In this document: positions 1 through 7,650 of the stretch, piece by piece | Position numbering within the stretch: position 1 is the stretch's first letter | How the letters are laid out: each line of letters begins with the position of its first letter | Assembly (NCBI GenBank): GCA_964529555.1 | Contig: CAZGWV010000023.1 | Coordinates: 1 to 41,792 of the forward strand | From: UBA7672 sp964529555 | Lineage (GTDB): Bacteria > Pseudomonadota > Alphaproteobacteria > Caulobacterales > Hyphomonadaceae | DNA: 41,792 nt | Reading direction: 5' to 3' | Position numbers and translations under genes: made by a program | The notes under the pieces: generated by a model | Told to the model about the DNA's origin: nothing | The model's database searches: none | The model's input: the letters and a program-made list of their open reading frames with translations, nothing else

Positions 1-125
1 ATCCCAAGCAGCGCAAGCCCGACATCACCCAGGCCAAGAGCGTTCTGGGCTGGGAGCCCAAGGTGCAGCTGGAGGATGGGCTGAAGGAAACCATCGCGTA
101 TTTCCGGGGGCTGCTTAACGCATAA
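1..125 (+). CDS. NAD-dependent epimerase/decarboxylase, C-terminal end (UDP-glucuronate decarboxylase-like)
   Basis: Only the last 40 codons are inside the window, read in the frame starting at base 3 and ending with TAA at 123-125. The tail contains the segment KPDITQAKSVLGWEPKV followed by an LEDGLKETIAYF helix. This is the typical C-terminal end of extended short-chain dehydrogenases acting on nucleotide sugars, closest by eye to UDP-glucuronate decarboxylase (UDP-xylose synthase). The catalytic Rossmann part lies outside the window, so the exact substrate cannot be told. It is followed by 238 bases before zwf in which I see no gene. Confidence 0.6.
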   Translation, partial: PKQRKPDITQAKSVLGWEPKVQLEDGLKETIAYFRGLLNA

Positions 126-363
126 CCTGTGCGCTTGCCCTGCGGGAAGACCAAAGCGCTGAAGGCGCGGTTCCCAGCCAAATTCACGCCAAAACAAGGC
201 GCAGCGATGCCTGGAATGACACGCTCCAAGCGATTCCAGCACTTGGCATGGCTGAAATCATGTAAGTGGCCAGCGATCGATACCGGGGGCCGGGCGCTGT
301 CTGGCGCCCATTCGAGCGTAATTCCGCTTGACCGCGTGGCCGGTGCGGCCCTGAGGTGAGGGA

Positions 364-1815
364 ATGGCGATGCCGGGGGCTTTTGTAATATTTGGCGCGA
401 CGGGCGATCTCGCCCGGCGGATGCTGTTTCCGTCGCTGTACTTCCTGGACGCGGATGGGCTGCTGCCCTCGGGCCTGAGAATTGTCGGCGCGGCGCGGTC
501 GGCGCTGACCGATGCGGAGTTCCGCAAGCAGGCAGAGGGCTGGGTCCGGGAACGGGCGGGGGCGTTCTTCTCGAACAAGGCGTGGGCCAGCTTCGTGACG
601 CGCTTGTCATATGCAGCAGGGGATTCGACATCGCCCGCTGCCTACAAGGTGCTGCAAGACAAGCTGGCGGGGGCCGAAGGCGGCGCCCTCTTCTACCTGT
701 CGACCTCGCCGGCGCTTTATATCCCCATCGTGAAGGGTCTCGCCTCGGTGGGTCTCGCGCATCCGCCCAATGGCGTGATCGTCGAGAAGCCTATCGGCAA
801 TAGCGGGCGCACCTGCGACGAGATCAACAGCGCCATCGCCGAGCACTTCCCCGAGAACCGCACATTTCGGATCGACCACTATCTCGGCAAGGAGACGGTG
901 CAGAACCTGATCGCGCTGCGCTTTGCCAATGCGCTGTTCGAGCCGCTGTGGAACCGCCACACGATCGACCATGTGCAGATCACGGTGGCGGAGACGCTGG
1001 GGGTCGAGGGACGGTTCGGCTATTACGACGAATACGGCGCGACGCGCGACATGGTGCAGAACCACCTGCTCCAGCTACTGTGCCTGATCGCGATGGAGCC
1101 GCCATCCGACATGCGGCCCGATACGGTGCATGGCGAGAAGGTGAAGGTGCTGCGCGCCTTGCGCCCCATCCGCGATTCCGAACTGCTGGAGAAGACCTCG
1201 CGCGGCCAGTACACGCGCGGCGTGGCTGATGGGAAATCGGTTCCGGCCTACAGCGAAGAGGAAGGCGGCAAGGCTTCGGACACCGAGACCTTCGTTGCGC
1301 TGTGCGCGCATGTCGACAATTGGCGCTGGGCGGGCGTGCCTTTCTACATGCGCACGGGCAAGCGGCTGCCCAAGCGCCATTCGCAGATCGTGATCCAGTA
1401 TCGCGATGTGCCGCATTCGATCTTCACGGGCGCGCCGCTGATGGCCAACCGGCTGGTGATCACGCTGCAGCCGGAAGAGTCGATCGCGCTGACCATTATG
1501 AACAAGACGCCGACGCTGTCGCAGGGGGGGTACGAGCTGCAGCCCTTGTCGCTCAATCTCAGCCTGCTCGATGCATTCAAGGGCGAGAAGCGGCGACGCA
1601 TTGCTTACGAACGGCTGCTGCTCGAAGCGATTTCCGGCAACTCAACGCTGTTCGTGCGCAGGGATGAAGCGGACGCGGCCTGGCTGTGGATCGACCGCAT
1701 TCTTGACGGCTGGGCGCGCACGGGCCTGAAGCCGACGTCCTATCCCGCGGGAAGCTGGGGACCGGCGGGTGCATTCGCACTCACTGAACGGAACGGCCAT
1801 AGTTGGCACGAATGA
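364..1815 (+). CDS. zwf: Glucose-6-phosphate 1-dehydrogenase
   Basis: Oxidises glucose 6-phosphate to 6-phosphogluconolactone with NAD(P), the entry step of the oxidative pentose phosphate and Entner-Doudoroff routes, in the cytoplasm. The 483-residue length is normal for the family. Visible motifs are the dinucleotide-binding GATGDLARR near residues 11-19, EKPIG around 141-145, the signature RIDHYLGKE at 169-177, and the catalytic-histidine segment RDMVQNHLL around 228-236. The ATG at 364 is preceded by an AGGTGAGGG ribosome-binding site; a second ATG two codons later is possible. pgl starts 13 bases after its stop, so the two are surely co-transcribed. The rest of the Entner-Doudoroff set (edd, eda) lies about 5 kb downstream beyond an inserted reverse-strand block. 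Confidence 0.97.
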   Translation: MAMPGAFVIFGATGDLARRMLFPSLYFLDADGLLPSGLRIVGAARSALTDAEFRKQAEGWVRERAGAFFSNKAWASFVTRLSYAAGDSTSPAAYKVLQDKLAGAEGGALFYLSTSPALYIPIVKGLASVGLAHPPNGVIVEKPIGNSGRTCDEINSAIAEHFPENRTFRIDHYLGKETVQNLIALRFANALFEPLWNRHTIDHVQITVAETLGVEGRFGYYDEYGATRDMVQNHLLQLLCLIAMEPPSDMRPDTVHGEKVKVLRALRPIRDSELLEKTSRGQYTRGVADGKSVPAYSEEEGGKASDTETFVALCAHVDNWRWAGVPFYMRTGKRLPKRHSQIVIQYRDVPHSIFTGAPLMANRLVITLQPEESIALTIMNKTPTLSQGGYELQPLSLNLSLLDAFKGEKRRRIAYERLLLEAISGNSTLFVRRDEADAAWLWIDRILDGWARTGLKPTSYPAGSWGPAGAFALTERNGHSWHE

Positions 1816-1828
1816 TGGGCTGCCAGGA

Positions 1829-2536
1829 ATGAGCACCGCGACGAGCCTCGAGGAAACATTCTTCCCGGACCGCAAGCGCCTGTTTGCCGGGCTCTGCCAG
1901 GATTTCCAGGACAGGCTGGCAGAGATCATCCGCAAGCGGCGCAAGGCGTCCCTCGCACTCGCCGGAGGCACGACGCCGGGCCAGCTCTACGACGCGCTTT
2001 CCAATGCCGTGCTGCCCTGGGAGAAAGTGTCGATCACGGTGACTGACGAGCGCTGGGTGAGCCCCGAAGATCCAGCGTCGAACGAATTCCTGATCCGTGA
2101 CCAGCTGATGAAGCGGCGCGCGGCGGGGGCGACGTTCATACCGCTCAAGACCAATCATGCGAAAGCTTCAGGCGGCGCGGGCGCCGCCGAGAAGCGCATC
2201 ACGCCGATCATGCCGTTCGACATCTGCCTGATCGGCATGGGGCCTGACGGGCATATCGCATCGCTGATTCCAGGCGCCGAGGGCTATGCGGCGGCGGCCG
2301 ATCCGAACACGACGAAGAAGCTTGCCGGCATTCACGCGCCGGGCGCCGCGGGCGCGCCCGAACGAATGACGCTGACCGTGCAGGGGCTGCTGTCGTCACG
2401 GCGCATCGTTGTGCTGTTCATGGGTCAGGACAAGCTCAACGTCTATAACGAGGCCAAGGCCGGCGAAGGATCGTCGCCGCTGCGGGAATTGCTCGCGCAG
2501 AAGAAAGTGCCGATCCACGCCTTCTGGGCGCCCTGA
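1829..2536 (+). CDS. pgl: 6-phosphogluconolactonase
   Basis: Hydrolyses 6-phosphogluconolactone, the product of Zwf, to 6-phosphogluconate. Family signatures are LAGGTTPGQLYDAL near the N-terminus, DERWVSPEDPASNE, and the active-site segment GMGPDGHIASLIPGA in the middle. An in-frame start at 1769 lies inside zwf, but the ATG at 1829 gives a 235-residue protein, the usual size, and has a GGGCTGCCAGG purine-containing stretch upstream, so I prefer it. It lies directly after zwf in the same direction. Its stop is 13 bases from the convergent stop of the curlin-repeat gene at 2550, leaving almost no room for a separate terminator. Confidence 0.95.
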   Translation: MSTATSLEETFFPDRKRLFAGLCQDFQDRLAEIIRKRRKASLALAGGTTPGQLYDALSNAVLPWEKVSITVTDERWVSPEDPASNEFLIRDQLMKRRAAGATFIPLKTNHAKASGGAGAAEKRITPIMPFDICLIGMGPDGHIASLIPGAEGYAAAADPNTTKKLAGIHAPGAAGAPERMTLTVQGLLSSRRIVVLFMGQDKLNVYNEAKAGEGSSPLRELLAQKKVPIHAFWAP

Positions 2537-2549
2537 CAACGTCTCGCGA

Positions 2550-3086
2550 TCAGCGCATGGCCAGGGCCGCAAGGCGCTGGCTTTCCGGGTCGCGACCGTG
2601 AAGGCCGCAATAGGCGGCGGGGATTTCCCACGTTCCACGCGGCGATTGCACGACACCCACGCCTTGGCCGCCGGTCTGCGTCACGCTCGCCGTGTTATTG
2701 CGGCCGAGCTGGAGAATGCACGCCGCGTTGTTGTCGCCCGTCTGGGTGATCGTGCCGGAATTGTTGCGGCCGATCTGGTAGACGGCGCCGGAATTGTTGG
2801 CGCCAGTCTGGCTGACCTGCCCGATGTTGCCGACGCCGCTTTGCGAGATGGCCGCATCGTTGCGCGGGCCGTTCTGGCCCACGGCGGCGCCGTTGCCGCG
2901 CCCTTCCTGCTGGATCACGACACGGCCAGGCGCCGTGCGAACCGGCTCAACGCGAACAGCTTCCGCGCGCGCAGGCTTGTTCTGCTTGCCGAACAGCGAG
3001 GGATAGCTGTTCTGCGCGTGCGCGGCGGAGGCGCCCAGGGCGCTGATCAGTGCGACGGCGGCGAGCTTGAGACGCAGGCTGGACAT
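2550..3086 (-). CDS. Curlin-repeat protein (CsgA/CsgB-like amyloid subunit)
   Basis: Predicted secreted amyloid fibre subunit of 178 residues. It starts with a Sec signal peptide ending ASAAHAQ. After a linker of about 30 residues comes a strict 11-residue periodicity of Q-x-G-x-x-N units, for example ISQSGVGN, VSQTGANN, VYQIGRNN and ITQTGDNN. I count eight Q-x-G positions at exact 11-residue spacing, equal to about four canonical 22-residue curlin repeats. The last ~35 residues are not repetitive and contain a cysteine. The ATG at 3086 has GGAG nine bases upstream; a longer frame to 3164 would place residues before the signal peptide. It is the last gene of a reverse-strand set with the CsgH-like gene and a second curlin protein. 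Whether it is the main subunit (CsgA) or nucleator (CsgB) cannot be told from sequence. Confidence 0.85.
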   Translation of the reverse strand: MSSLRLKLAAVALISALGASAAHAQNSYPSLFGKQNKPARAEAVRVEPVRTAPGRVVIQQEGRGNGAAVGQNGPRNDAAISQSGVGNIGQVSQTGANNSGAVYQIGRNNSGTITQTGDNNAACILQLGRNNTASVTQTGGQGVGVVQSPRGTWEIPAAYCGLHGRDPESQRLAALAMR

Positions 3087-3123
3087 GGCAATCACTCCGG
3101 GGAGGAAACGCTTACAACGCTGA

Positions 3124-3678
3124 CTAGGACCGCTTGTCGCGGCAGATTTCGTGACCGTCCGCACGCACTTTCAGCACAGCGCGGAAGCTGGCCCCGCGTT
3201 CGAGCGAGAACTCGGATGAACCGAGACTGACACGCTCGCCGCGCGCGGCATCGAACGGGCCGCCCTGGCTGATATCCGACGAGCCGCCGGCGCCGGTCTT
3301 GGTGATGACGAGCGTGTACTCGCCTTCCATCGACCTGCCCGCGCGGACAACCGGAGTAATGCGGACGCCGATGGCGGTGCGAACCACATCGATGTCGCAA
3401 GTAAAGCGCGCTTCGACTGGAGCCGCGACAACCGGCGGCGCGATGTATTCAGCCGCAGGCGGAAGCGGGGCAACCGCTTCAGGCACAATGAGCGGCGTGG
3501 GCGCACCGTCGAGGACGGGGGGCGCAGGCGGCGCGGCGGCCAGATCAGTGACAAGATCAGGCGTCGTCTGCAGGACGATGGCCGTATTCGGAGCCTCCTG
3601 CGAGACTGCCGCCGAGCAGGCCGCAAGCACGGCTGCAGCCGAGGCGATCGTCAGAAGTTTGGGCAGGCGCCTGGTCAT
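3124..3678 (-). CDS. csgH: CsgH-like curli assembly inhibitor, predicted lipoprotein
   Basis: The C-terminal ~95 residues resemble CsgH, the alphaproteobacterial periplasmic chaperone that stops premature curlin polymerisation. The visible pattern is F-T-C-D-I near the domain start, RTAIGVRITPVV, a GEYTLVITKTG strand, SDISQGGPFDA, and a late cysteine in GHEICRDK that could pair with the first one. Before it lie a lipobox-type signal (AVLAAC, lipidated Cys near residue 21) and about 65 residues rich in Pro and Ala. The family is usually a short soluble periplasmic protein, so lipid anchoring with a long linker is unusual. ATG 3678 has GGGAG eight bases upstream; ATG 3693 is also possible. It sits between two curlin-repeat genes on the same strand, which strongly supports the assignment. 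Confidence 0.78.
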   Translation of the reverse strand: MTRRLPKLLTIASAAAVLAACSAAVSQEAPNTAIVLQTTPDLVTDLAAAPPAPPVLDGAPTPLIVPEAVAPLPPAAEYIAPPVVAAPVEARFTCDIDVVRTAIGVRITPVVRAGRSMEGEYTLVITKTGAGGSSDISQGGPFDAARGERVSLGSSEFSLERGASFRAVLKVRADGHEICRDKRS

Positions 3679-3768
3679 GGGGAATGCTCCCATTGATCCT
3701 CGCCGCAGGCGGTTTCCGGCGGCGTTGGGGCCCGGCGCGTGAACCTCACCCGCCGGGCCGCCGATGCG

Positions 3769-4275
3769 TTAGTTGTAGCCGCTCTGCACGACCACCGAGA
3801 TGTTGCCTTCGCCGCGCTGGCGAACCGTCACATCCTGGCCGTTGCCGGTCTGGATGATGGCCGAGGCGTTGTTGGCGCCGGCCTGGTCGGTGATGGCGCG
3901 GTGGTTCGTGCCCATCTGCGCCGTACCAGCGACGTTGTTGTAGCCGCGCTGGCTCGTGTCGGCTTGCAGGCGCAGGCCGTCCTGGGCCGTGACTGCGAGG
4001 TTGGCTTCACCGCGTTGCTGCGTCATCGACGAGTTGCGCGTGCCATACTGGTCGATGCGCAGGAAGTTATCGTAGCCTGTCTGGACGCTCTGCGAATAGT
4101 GACCGCGACCGCCCTGGACGGTGACCGAGCCGTTGCGGTCACCGTTCTGCGCTACGGCGACGCCGTGGCCGCGGCCGTTCTGGTCAATCTGCACGCGGTT
4201 GCGGCCTTGAGCCTCTGCGACGCCGGCTCCAGCGAGGATGGCCACCGCGAAGGCCGCTGAAAGAATGCGTTTCAT
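3769..4275 (-). CDS. Curlin-repeat protein (CsgA/CsgB-like amyloid subunit)
   Basis: Predicted exported curli subunit of 168 residues with a signal peptide ending AGVAEAQ. Practically the whole mature chain is repetitive: thirteen Q-x-G units at an unbroken 11-residue period, including DQNGRGH, AQNGDRN, VQTGYDN, DQYGTRN, SQRGYNN, DQAGANN and the C-terminal VQSGYN. This equals about six and a half 22-residue curlin repeats, each forming a beta strand-turn-beta strand. It is the first gene of the reverse-strand curli set and ends at the last repeat with no tail, as CsgA-type subunits do. The secretion genes csgE, csgF and csgG and the regulator csgD are not in the window, so export must rely on genes elsewhere. 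Confidence 0.87.
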   Translation of the reverse strand: MKRILSAAFAVAILAGAGVAEAQGRNRVQIDQNGRGHGVAVAQNGDRNGSVTVQGGRGHYSQSVQTGYDNFLRIDQYGTRNSSMTQQRGEANLAVTAQDGLRLQADTSQRGYNNVAGTAQMGTNHRAITDQAGANNASAIIQTGNGQDVTVRQRGEGNISVVVQSGYN

Positions 4276-4416
4276 GCGTAGAACTCCGTTTGCTCTCGCG
4301 CACGTCCTTCTCGGCGCGACACGAACACCATGGAGCCCTGCGCCTGAGCGCTACTTGAACGGGAAATTCAGTCTGCCGTTCATACTGCAAAATCTTTCTG
4401 CGTGAATGAATCTTCA

Positions 4417-4442
4417 GAAGCAGCTAGGCGCCGCGCTGCTTC
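4417..4442 (-). terminator. Hairpin downstream of kynU-like gene
   Basis: Inverted repeat GAAGCAGC / GCTGCTTC with a 10-base loop, 55 bases past the stop of the kynureninase-like gene and upstream of the curli genes on the same strand. It could end the kyn transcript and so separate it from the curli operon. There is no clear T-run on the reverse strand after it, so intrinsic termination is only a guess. Confidence 0.4.
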
Positions 4443-4497
4443 AAAGGCTCCAACGCAATGCGCAGATTGCGACGCGAACGTTGGCCGAGGCGAATGA

Positions 4498-5643
4498 CTA
4501 GAAACTGGCGACCACATCGATAAGCCGCGTGATGTCTTCCTCGTCGTGATAGAGGCCGAGGCCGATGCGCAGGACGTCGCCACGCAGGTCGATGATCACG
4601 TCAGCCGCGTGAAGCGCGGCTTGCCATACGGGCGCGCGGGGACTTTCGAGGGCGAGGAAGCGGGCGCGAGGTTGCATGATGCCGGGGTTGAGCAGGCGGG
4701 CCGAGCCGAGGCCCGTTTCATCGAGTTCGGCGGCGAGGGAGTTAAGCAGCGGATCGATGTGGGCGTTCATGCGCGTGGTCGAGAGCCCTTCGCGCGCAAG
4801 CATCCGCTGCACGGCGTTGAAGCGATAGAGTCCCGACGGATCGAACGTGGCGCCGGCATAGCGGCGGGCGTCTTTCGCGTAGCCCACCTGCCCCGCCTTC
4901 AGCGCGAGATCATCGAAGGCTGCGAACCAGCCGGTGTTTTCGGGACGTGCGCCATAGCCGGGCGGCGCATGGAGGAAGCAGGCGCCCTCGCCCGCCATGG
5001 CGTATTTGTAGCCGCCTGCGAGATAGAAGATGCGGCCAGCAACTTTCGACAGATCGACGTCGATCGCCATGAAGGCGTGATAGCCGTCGATCACGATCCA
5101 CGGACCATCGGGATGCGCGAGCGCGGCGAGATCTTCGAGGCGGCGGAAGATGCGGCCTGAGCCGAACATCACATGGCTGACGAAGATCAGGTCGTGATCG
5201 CCGCTGCGGGCGCGTTCGATGAAAGTATCGACGAAGGCGCTGTCGTCCGCCGCAACCGTTTCGAGTTCGATGGCGCCGGATTCGGCCCAGCGGGCGGACT
5301 GGCGGCGGAAGGAGTGGAACTCGCCATCGCTCGCCAGCACGCGGGGCTTTGGCCTGTCGATGGCGGAGAGGATGCGGACGAGCAATTCATGCGTATTGGG
5401 CGCGAAGACGATGCTGTCGGAGGATGGCAGGTTGAGGTGGCGCGCGATGTGACCCTGCGCTTCGGGCCAGACCTCGCCCATGACGCGGTCCCATTTGTTG
5501 TCCGCAAGGCGCGCGGCGTCATTCCAGCATTCCTGCTGGCCCTCGAAGCTGGCGTCGGGCCAGAGGTGATGGCTGTGCGCCGCCATGTGGAGACGTTGCG
5601 GGGCGGCGGCAAGCGCGCGGGAAAAGAGAGGCTTGAAGGTCAC
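4498..5643 (-). CDS. Class V PLP-dependent enzyme, probable divergent kynureninase
   Basis: A 381-residue fold-type I PLP enzyme. The PLP-binding aspartate is in VIDGYHAF (Asp186, His189) and the Schiff-base lysine in GGYKYAMAGEG (Lys213). That arrangement resembles the YKY-x-x-x-G-x-G pattern of kynureninases. However, the N-terminal part (AAHSHHLWPD) lacks the usual kynureninase YLDGNSLG signature, so it belongs to a divergent branch. Its start overlaps the stop of tryptophan 2,3-dioxygenase by four bases (ATGA), implying translational coupling. The likely role is therefore cleavage of kynurenine to anthranilate and alanine in tryptophan breakdown. This function is inferred from fold plus context; another PLP-dependent lyase or aminotransferase activity is possible. 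Confidence 0.7.
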   Translation of the reverse strand: MTFKPLFSRALAAAPQRLHMAAHSHHLWPDASFEGQQECWNDAARLADNKWDRVMGEVWPEAQGHIARHLNLPSSDSIVFAPNTHELLVRILSAIDRPKPRVLASDGEFHSFRRQSARWAESGAIELETVAADDSAFVDTFIERARSGDHDLIFVSHVMFGSGRIFRRLEDLAALAHPDGPWIVIDGYHAFMAIDVDLSKVAGRIFYLAGGYKYAMAGEGACFLHAPPGYGARPENTGWFAAFDDLALKAGQVGYAKDARRYAGATFDPSGLYRFNAVQRMLAREGLSTTRMNAHIDPLLNSLAAELDETGLGSARLLNPGIMQPRARFLALESPRAPVWQAALHAADVIIDLRGDVLRIGLGLYHDEEDITRLIDVVASF

Positions 5644-6431
5644 AGGCGGTTGCGCAGCGTCCAGAGTTCGGGGAAGCAGCGCTTGCCGAGCGTGCTTTCG
5701 AGATAGGCGACGCCAGCCGAGCCGCCCGTGCCGGGCTTACCGCCGATGATGCGCGCAACCGTGACGGCATGGCGATGGCGCCAGGTGGCCATGGCGTCGT
5801 CCACGTCGAGCAGCTTTTCGGCGAGCTGGTAGAGATCCCAGTGCGTGTGCGTGTCGCAATAGACTTCGGCCCACGCTTCTTCAACAGCGGAGTTGGGGAC
5901 GTAAGGTTGCGTCCAATCTCGGTTGAGCGCGCTATCAGGCAGGTTGAAGCCGCGCGACGTCAGCGCGGCGTTGGCGTCATCCCACAGGCTGGGCGCTTCG
6001 AGCGCGGCCTTCAGCGCGGCCTGCGCAACAGGGCGGTCCTGCTGGATGGCGATGTGCTTGCCGTCCTTGAGGCCGAGCATGAACTCCACAGTGCGAAACT
6101 GGTCGGACTGGAAGCCGGAACTGGGGCCGAGCACGGCGCGGAAGCTCGTGTAGTCGGACGGCGTCATCGTCGCGAGGACATCCCACGACAGCGTCATCAC
6201 CGCCTGGATGCGCGAGACGCGGGCGAGGGATTTGTAGGCTTCGATCAGCGCGCCCTTGCGCACAAGGCCCTTGGCCAGGTGCAGCTCGGAGATGACCTGT
6301 TTGAGCCAGAGCTCCTTGGTCTGGTGGATGATGATGAAGAGCGCTTCGTCATGCGTTTCCGACAGCGGCGTCTGGGCCGAGAGGACCCGATCCAGTTGCA
6401 GGTAGCGTGCGTAGGTCATGTCTGCGGACAT
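5640..6431 (-). CDS. kynA: Tryptophan 2,3-dioxygenase
   Basis: Haem dioxygenase opening the indole ring of L-tryptophan to N-formylkynurenine. The 263-residue protein shows the family segments THDEALFIIIHQTKELW (residues 26-41), FRTVEFMLGLK in the middle, and DVDDAMATWRHRHAV followed by IGGKPGTGGS near the end, the last forming the substrate and haem pocket. ATG 6431 has GGAGAC eight bases upstream. It is the first gene of a two-gene reverse-strand operon with the PLP enzyme, overlapping it by four bases, and is divergent from an alpha/beta hydrolase over about 107 bases that must hold both promoters. The pathway also needs a formamidase, not recognised here as a classical KynB. Confidence 0.96.
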   Translation of the reverse strand: MSADMTYARYLQLDRVLSAQTPLSETHDEALFIIIHQTKELWLKQVISELHLAKGLVRKGALIEAYKSLARVSRIQAVMTLSWDVLATMTPSDYTSFRAVLGPSSGFQSDQFRTVEFMLGLKDGKHIAIQQDRPVAQAALKAALEAPSLWDDANAALTSRGFNLPDSALNRDWTQPYVPNSAVEEAWAEVYCDTHTHWDLYQLAEKLLDVDDAMATWRHRHAVTVARIIGGKPGTGGSAGVAYLESTLGKRCFPELWTLRNRL

Positions 6432-6538
6432 GGGATTGTCTCCAGCGACTCACACCGGCAGGAAACAGGCCCCGGCGCCAGATGCAACAGGCAGGCACGT
6501 TCTTGCGCAAGTGGGCGGCGACCTCCACTCTACGGGGC

Positions 6539-7603
6539 ATGACCGGAAGCAGCCTGCAGCAATTCCAGGACTATCTTGTGCCGCTGCTTCGCGCGCTGGA
6601 GGGGTTGGGCGCGATTACGCGCAATCTTCATCCCATCGGATACAGCCATCAGCTCGACCGGGTTGGCGATTTCAGGGACGAGTTGCGCGCGGCGAAGGCG
6701 ATGGACGCATGGGAAGCGCCCTACTCCGCCATGCGCCCCTTGCTGGACGAGGCGATGGACGAGACGCTGGCGGCGTATGACGAGCTTTATGCCGCCGCCG
6801 AGCCGCCCGAGGACATGATGAAGGCGTATCGCGCGCTGCGGCACGGGCCGCGTGCTTTGGAAGCGCTGTATCCGCTGGCGGGGATCGTGCCGCCGGTGAG
6901 CCGGTTCTTTCTCGATCCGGCGGCGCGCGAAGACAAGGAGCTGCTGAACCGGCTGGGTCAACAGCCGCCGCCACGGGACTCCGGCGTTATCTGTCTTGGC
7001 GATGCCGACGCGCGCGACGCCGTGTGGGTCTATGTGCCCGAGATATACGAGCCGGGCGCTCCGGCGCCGGTCGTGTTTGCGCTGCATGGCGGGTCGGGGA
7101 TTGGGCGGGCTTTCCTGTGGAGCTGGGTGCGTGCGGCGCGGTCGCGTGGCGCGATCGTCGTGGCGCCGTCGTCGCTGGGACAGACATGGGCGCTGCAGGG
7201 ACAGGACGGGGACACGCCCCGGCTGTCTCAATTGCTGTCTCTCGTGCATCACAACTGGACGGTCGACATGTCGCGCATCCTGCTGACGGGCATGAGCGAT
7301 GGCGGGACATTTACCTACACGTCGGGATTGCTGGCGGACTCGCCGTTCACGCATCTGGCGCCGGTGGCGGCGGCGTTTCATCCGATGCTGGCGGCGATGG
7401 CGGACGGGGAGCGCATGAAGGGGCTGCCCGTGCATATCATACATGGCGCGCGCGACTGGATGTTTCCGGTGCAGATGGCCGAGGAGGCGTGCGAACACCT
7501 GTCCCGCGCCGGGGCGGACGTGACTTACCGGCGGCTGGACGACCTGAGCCACACCTATGGCGGCGATCTCAGCACAATCATTCTCGACTGGCTGTTGGCG
7601 TAG
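6539..7603 (+). CDS. Alpha/beta hydrolase (PHB depolymerase/esterase-like)
   Basis: A 354-residue protein with two parts. The first ~150 residues are mainly helical, of a type I do not recognise. The rest is an alpha/beta hydrolase with an oxyanion HGGSG around 183-187, the nucleophile in GMSDGG (Ser253), an acid in HGARDWMFP (Asp306) and a histidine in DLSHTYGG (His338). No signal peptide is seen, so it is probably cytoplasmic. The frame is open back to 6407, but that would run into kynA's start; ATG 6539 leaves a divergent promoter space and follows a short CGGGG. Its position opposite kynA makes kynurenine formamidase a tempting idea, but the sequence itself only supports a serine hydrolase. 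Confidence 0.75.
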   Translation: MTGSSLQQFQDYLVPLLRALEGLGAITRNLHPIGYSHQLDRVGDFRDELRAAKAMDAWEAPYSAMRPLLDEAMDETLAAYDELYAAAEPPEDMMKAYRALRHGPRALEALYPLAGIVPPVSRFFLDPAAREDKELLNRLGQQPPPRDSGVICLGDADARDAVWVYVPEIYEPGAPAPVVFALHGGSGIGRAFLWSWVRAARSRGAIVVAPSSLGQTWALQGQDGDTPRLSQLLSLVHHNWTVDMSRILLTGMSDGGTFTYTSGLLADSPFTHLAPVAAAFHPMLAAMADGERMKGLPVHIIHGARDWMFPVQMAEEACEHLSRAGADVTYRRLDDLSHTYGGDLSTIILDWLLA

Positions 7604-7650
7604 CGTGAAATCAGGGCATATGAGCCTTCGGGGTTACTGACGAGGCAAGC

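Noticed and set aside
2550..4275. 33-base periodic DNA as a CRISPR or tandem DNA repeat
   Set aside because: The periodicity is at protein level (curlin repeats) with divergent codons and no spacers.
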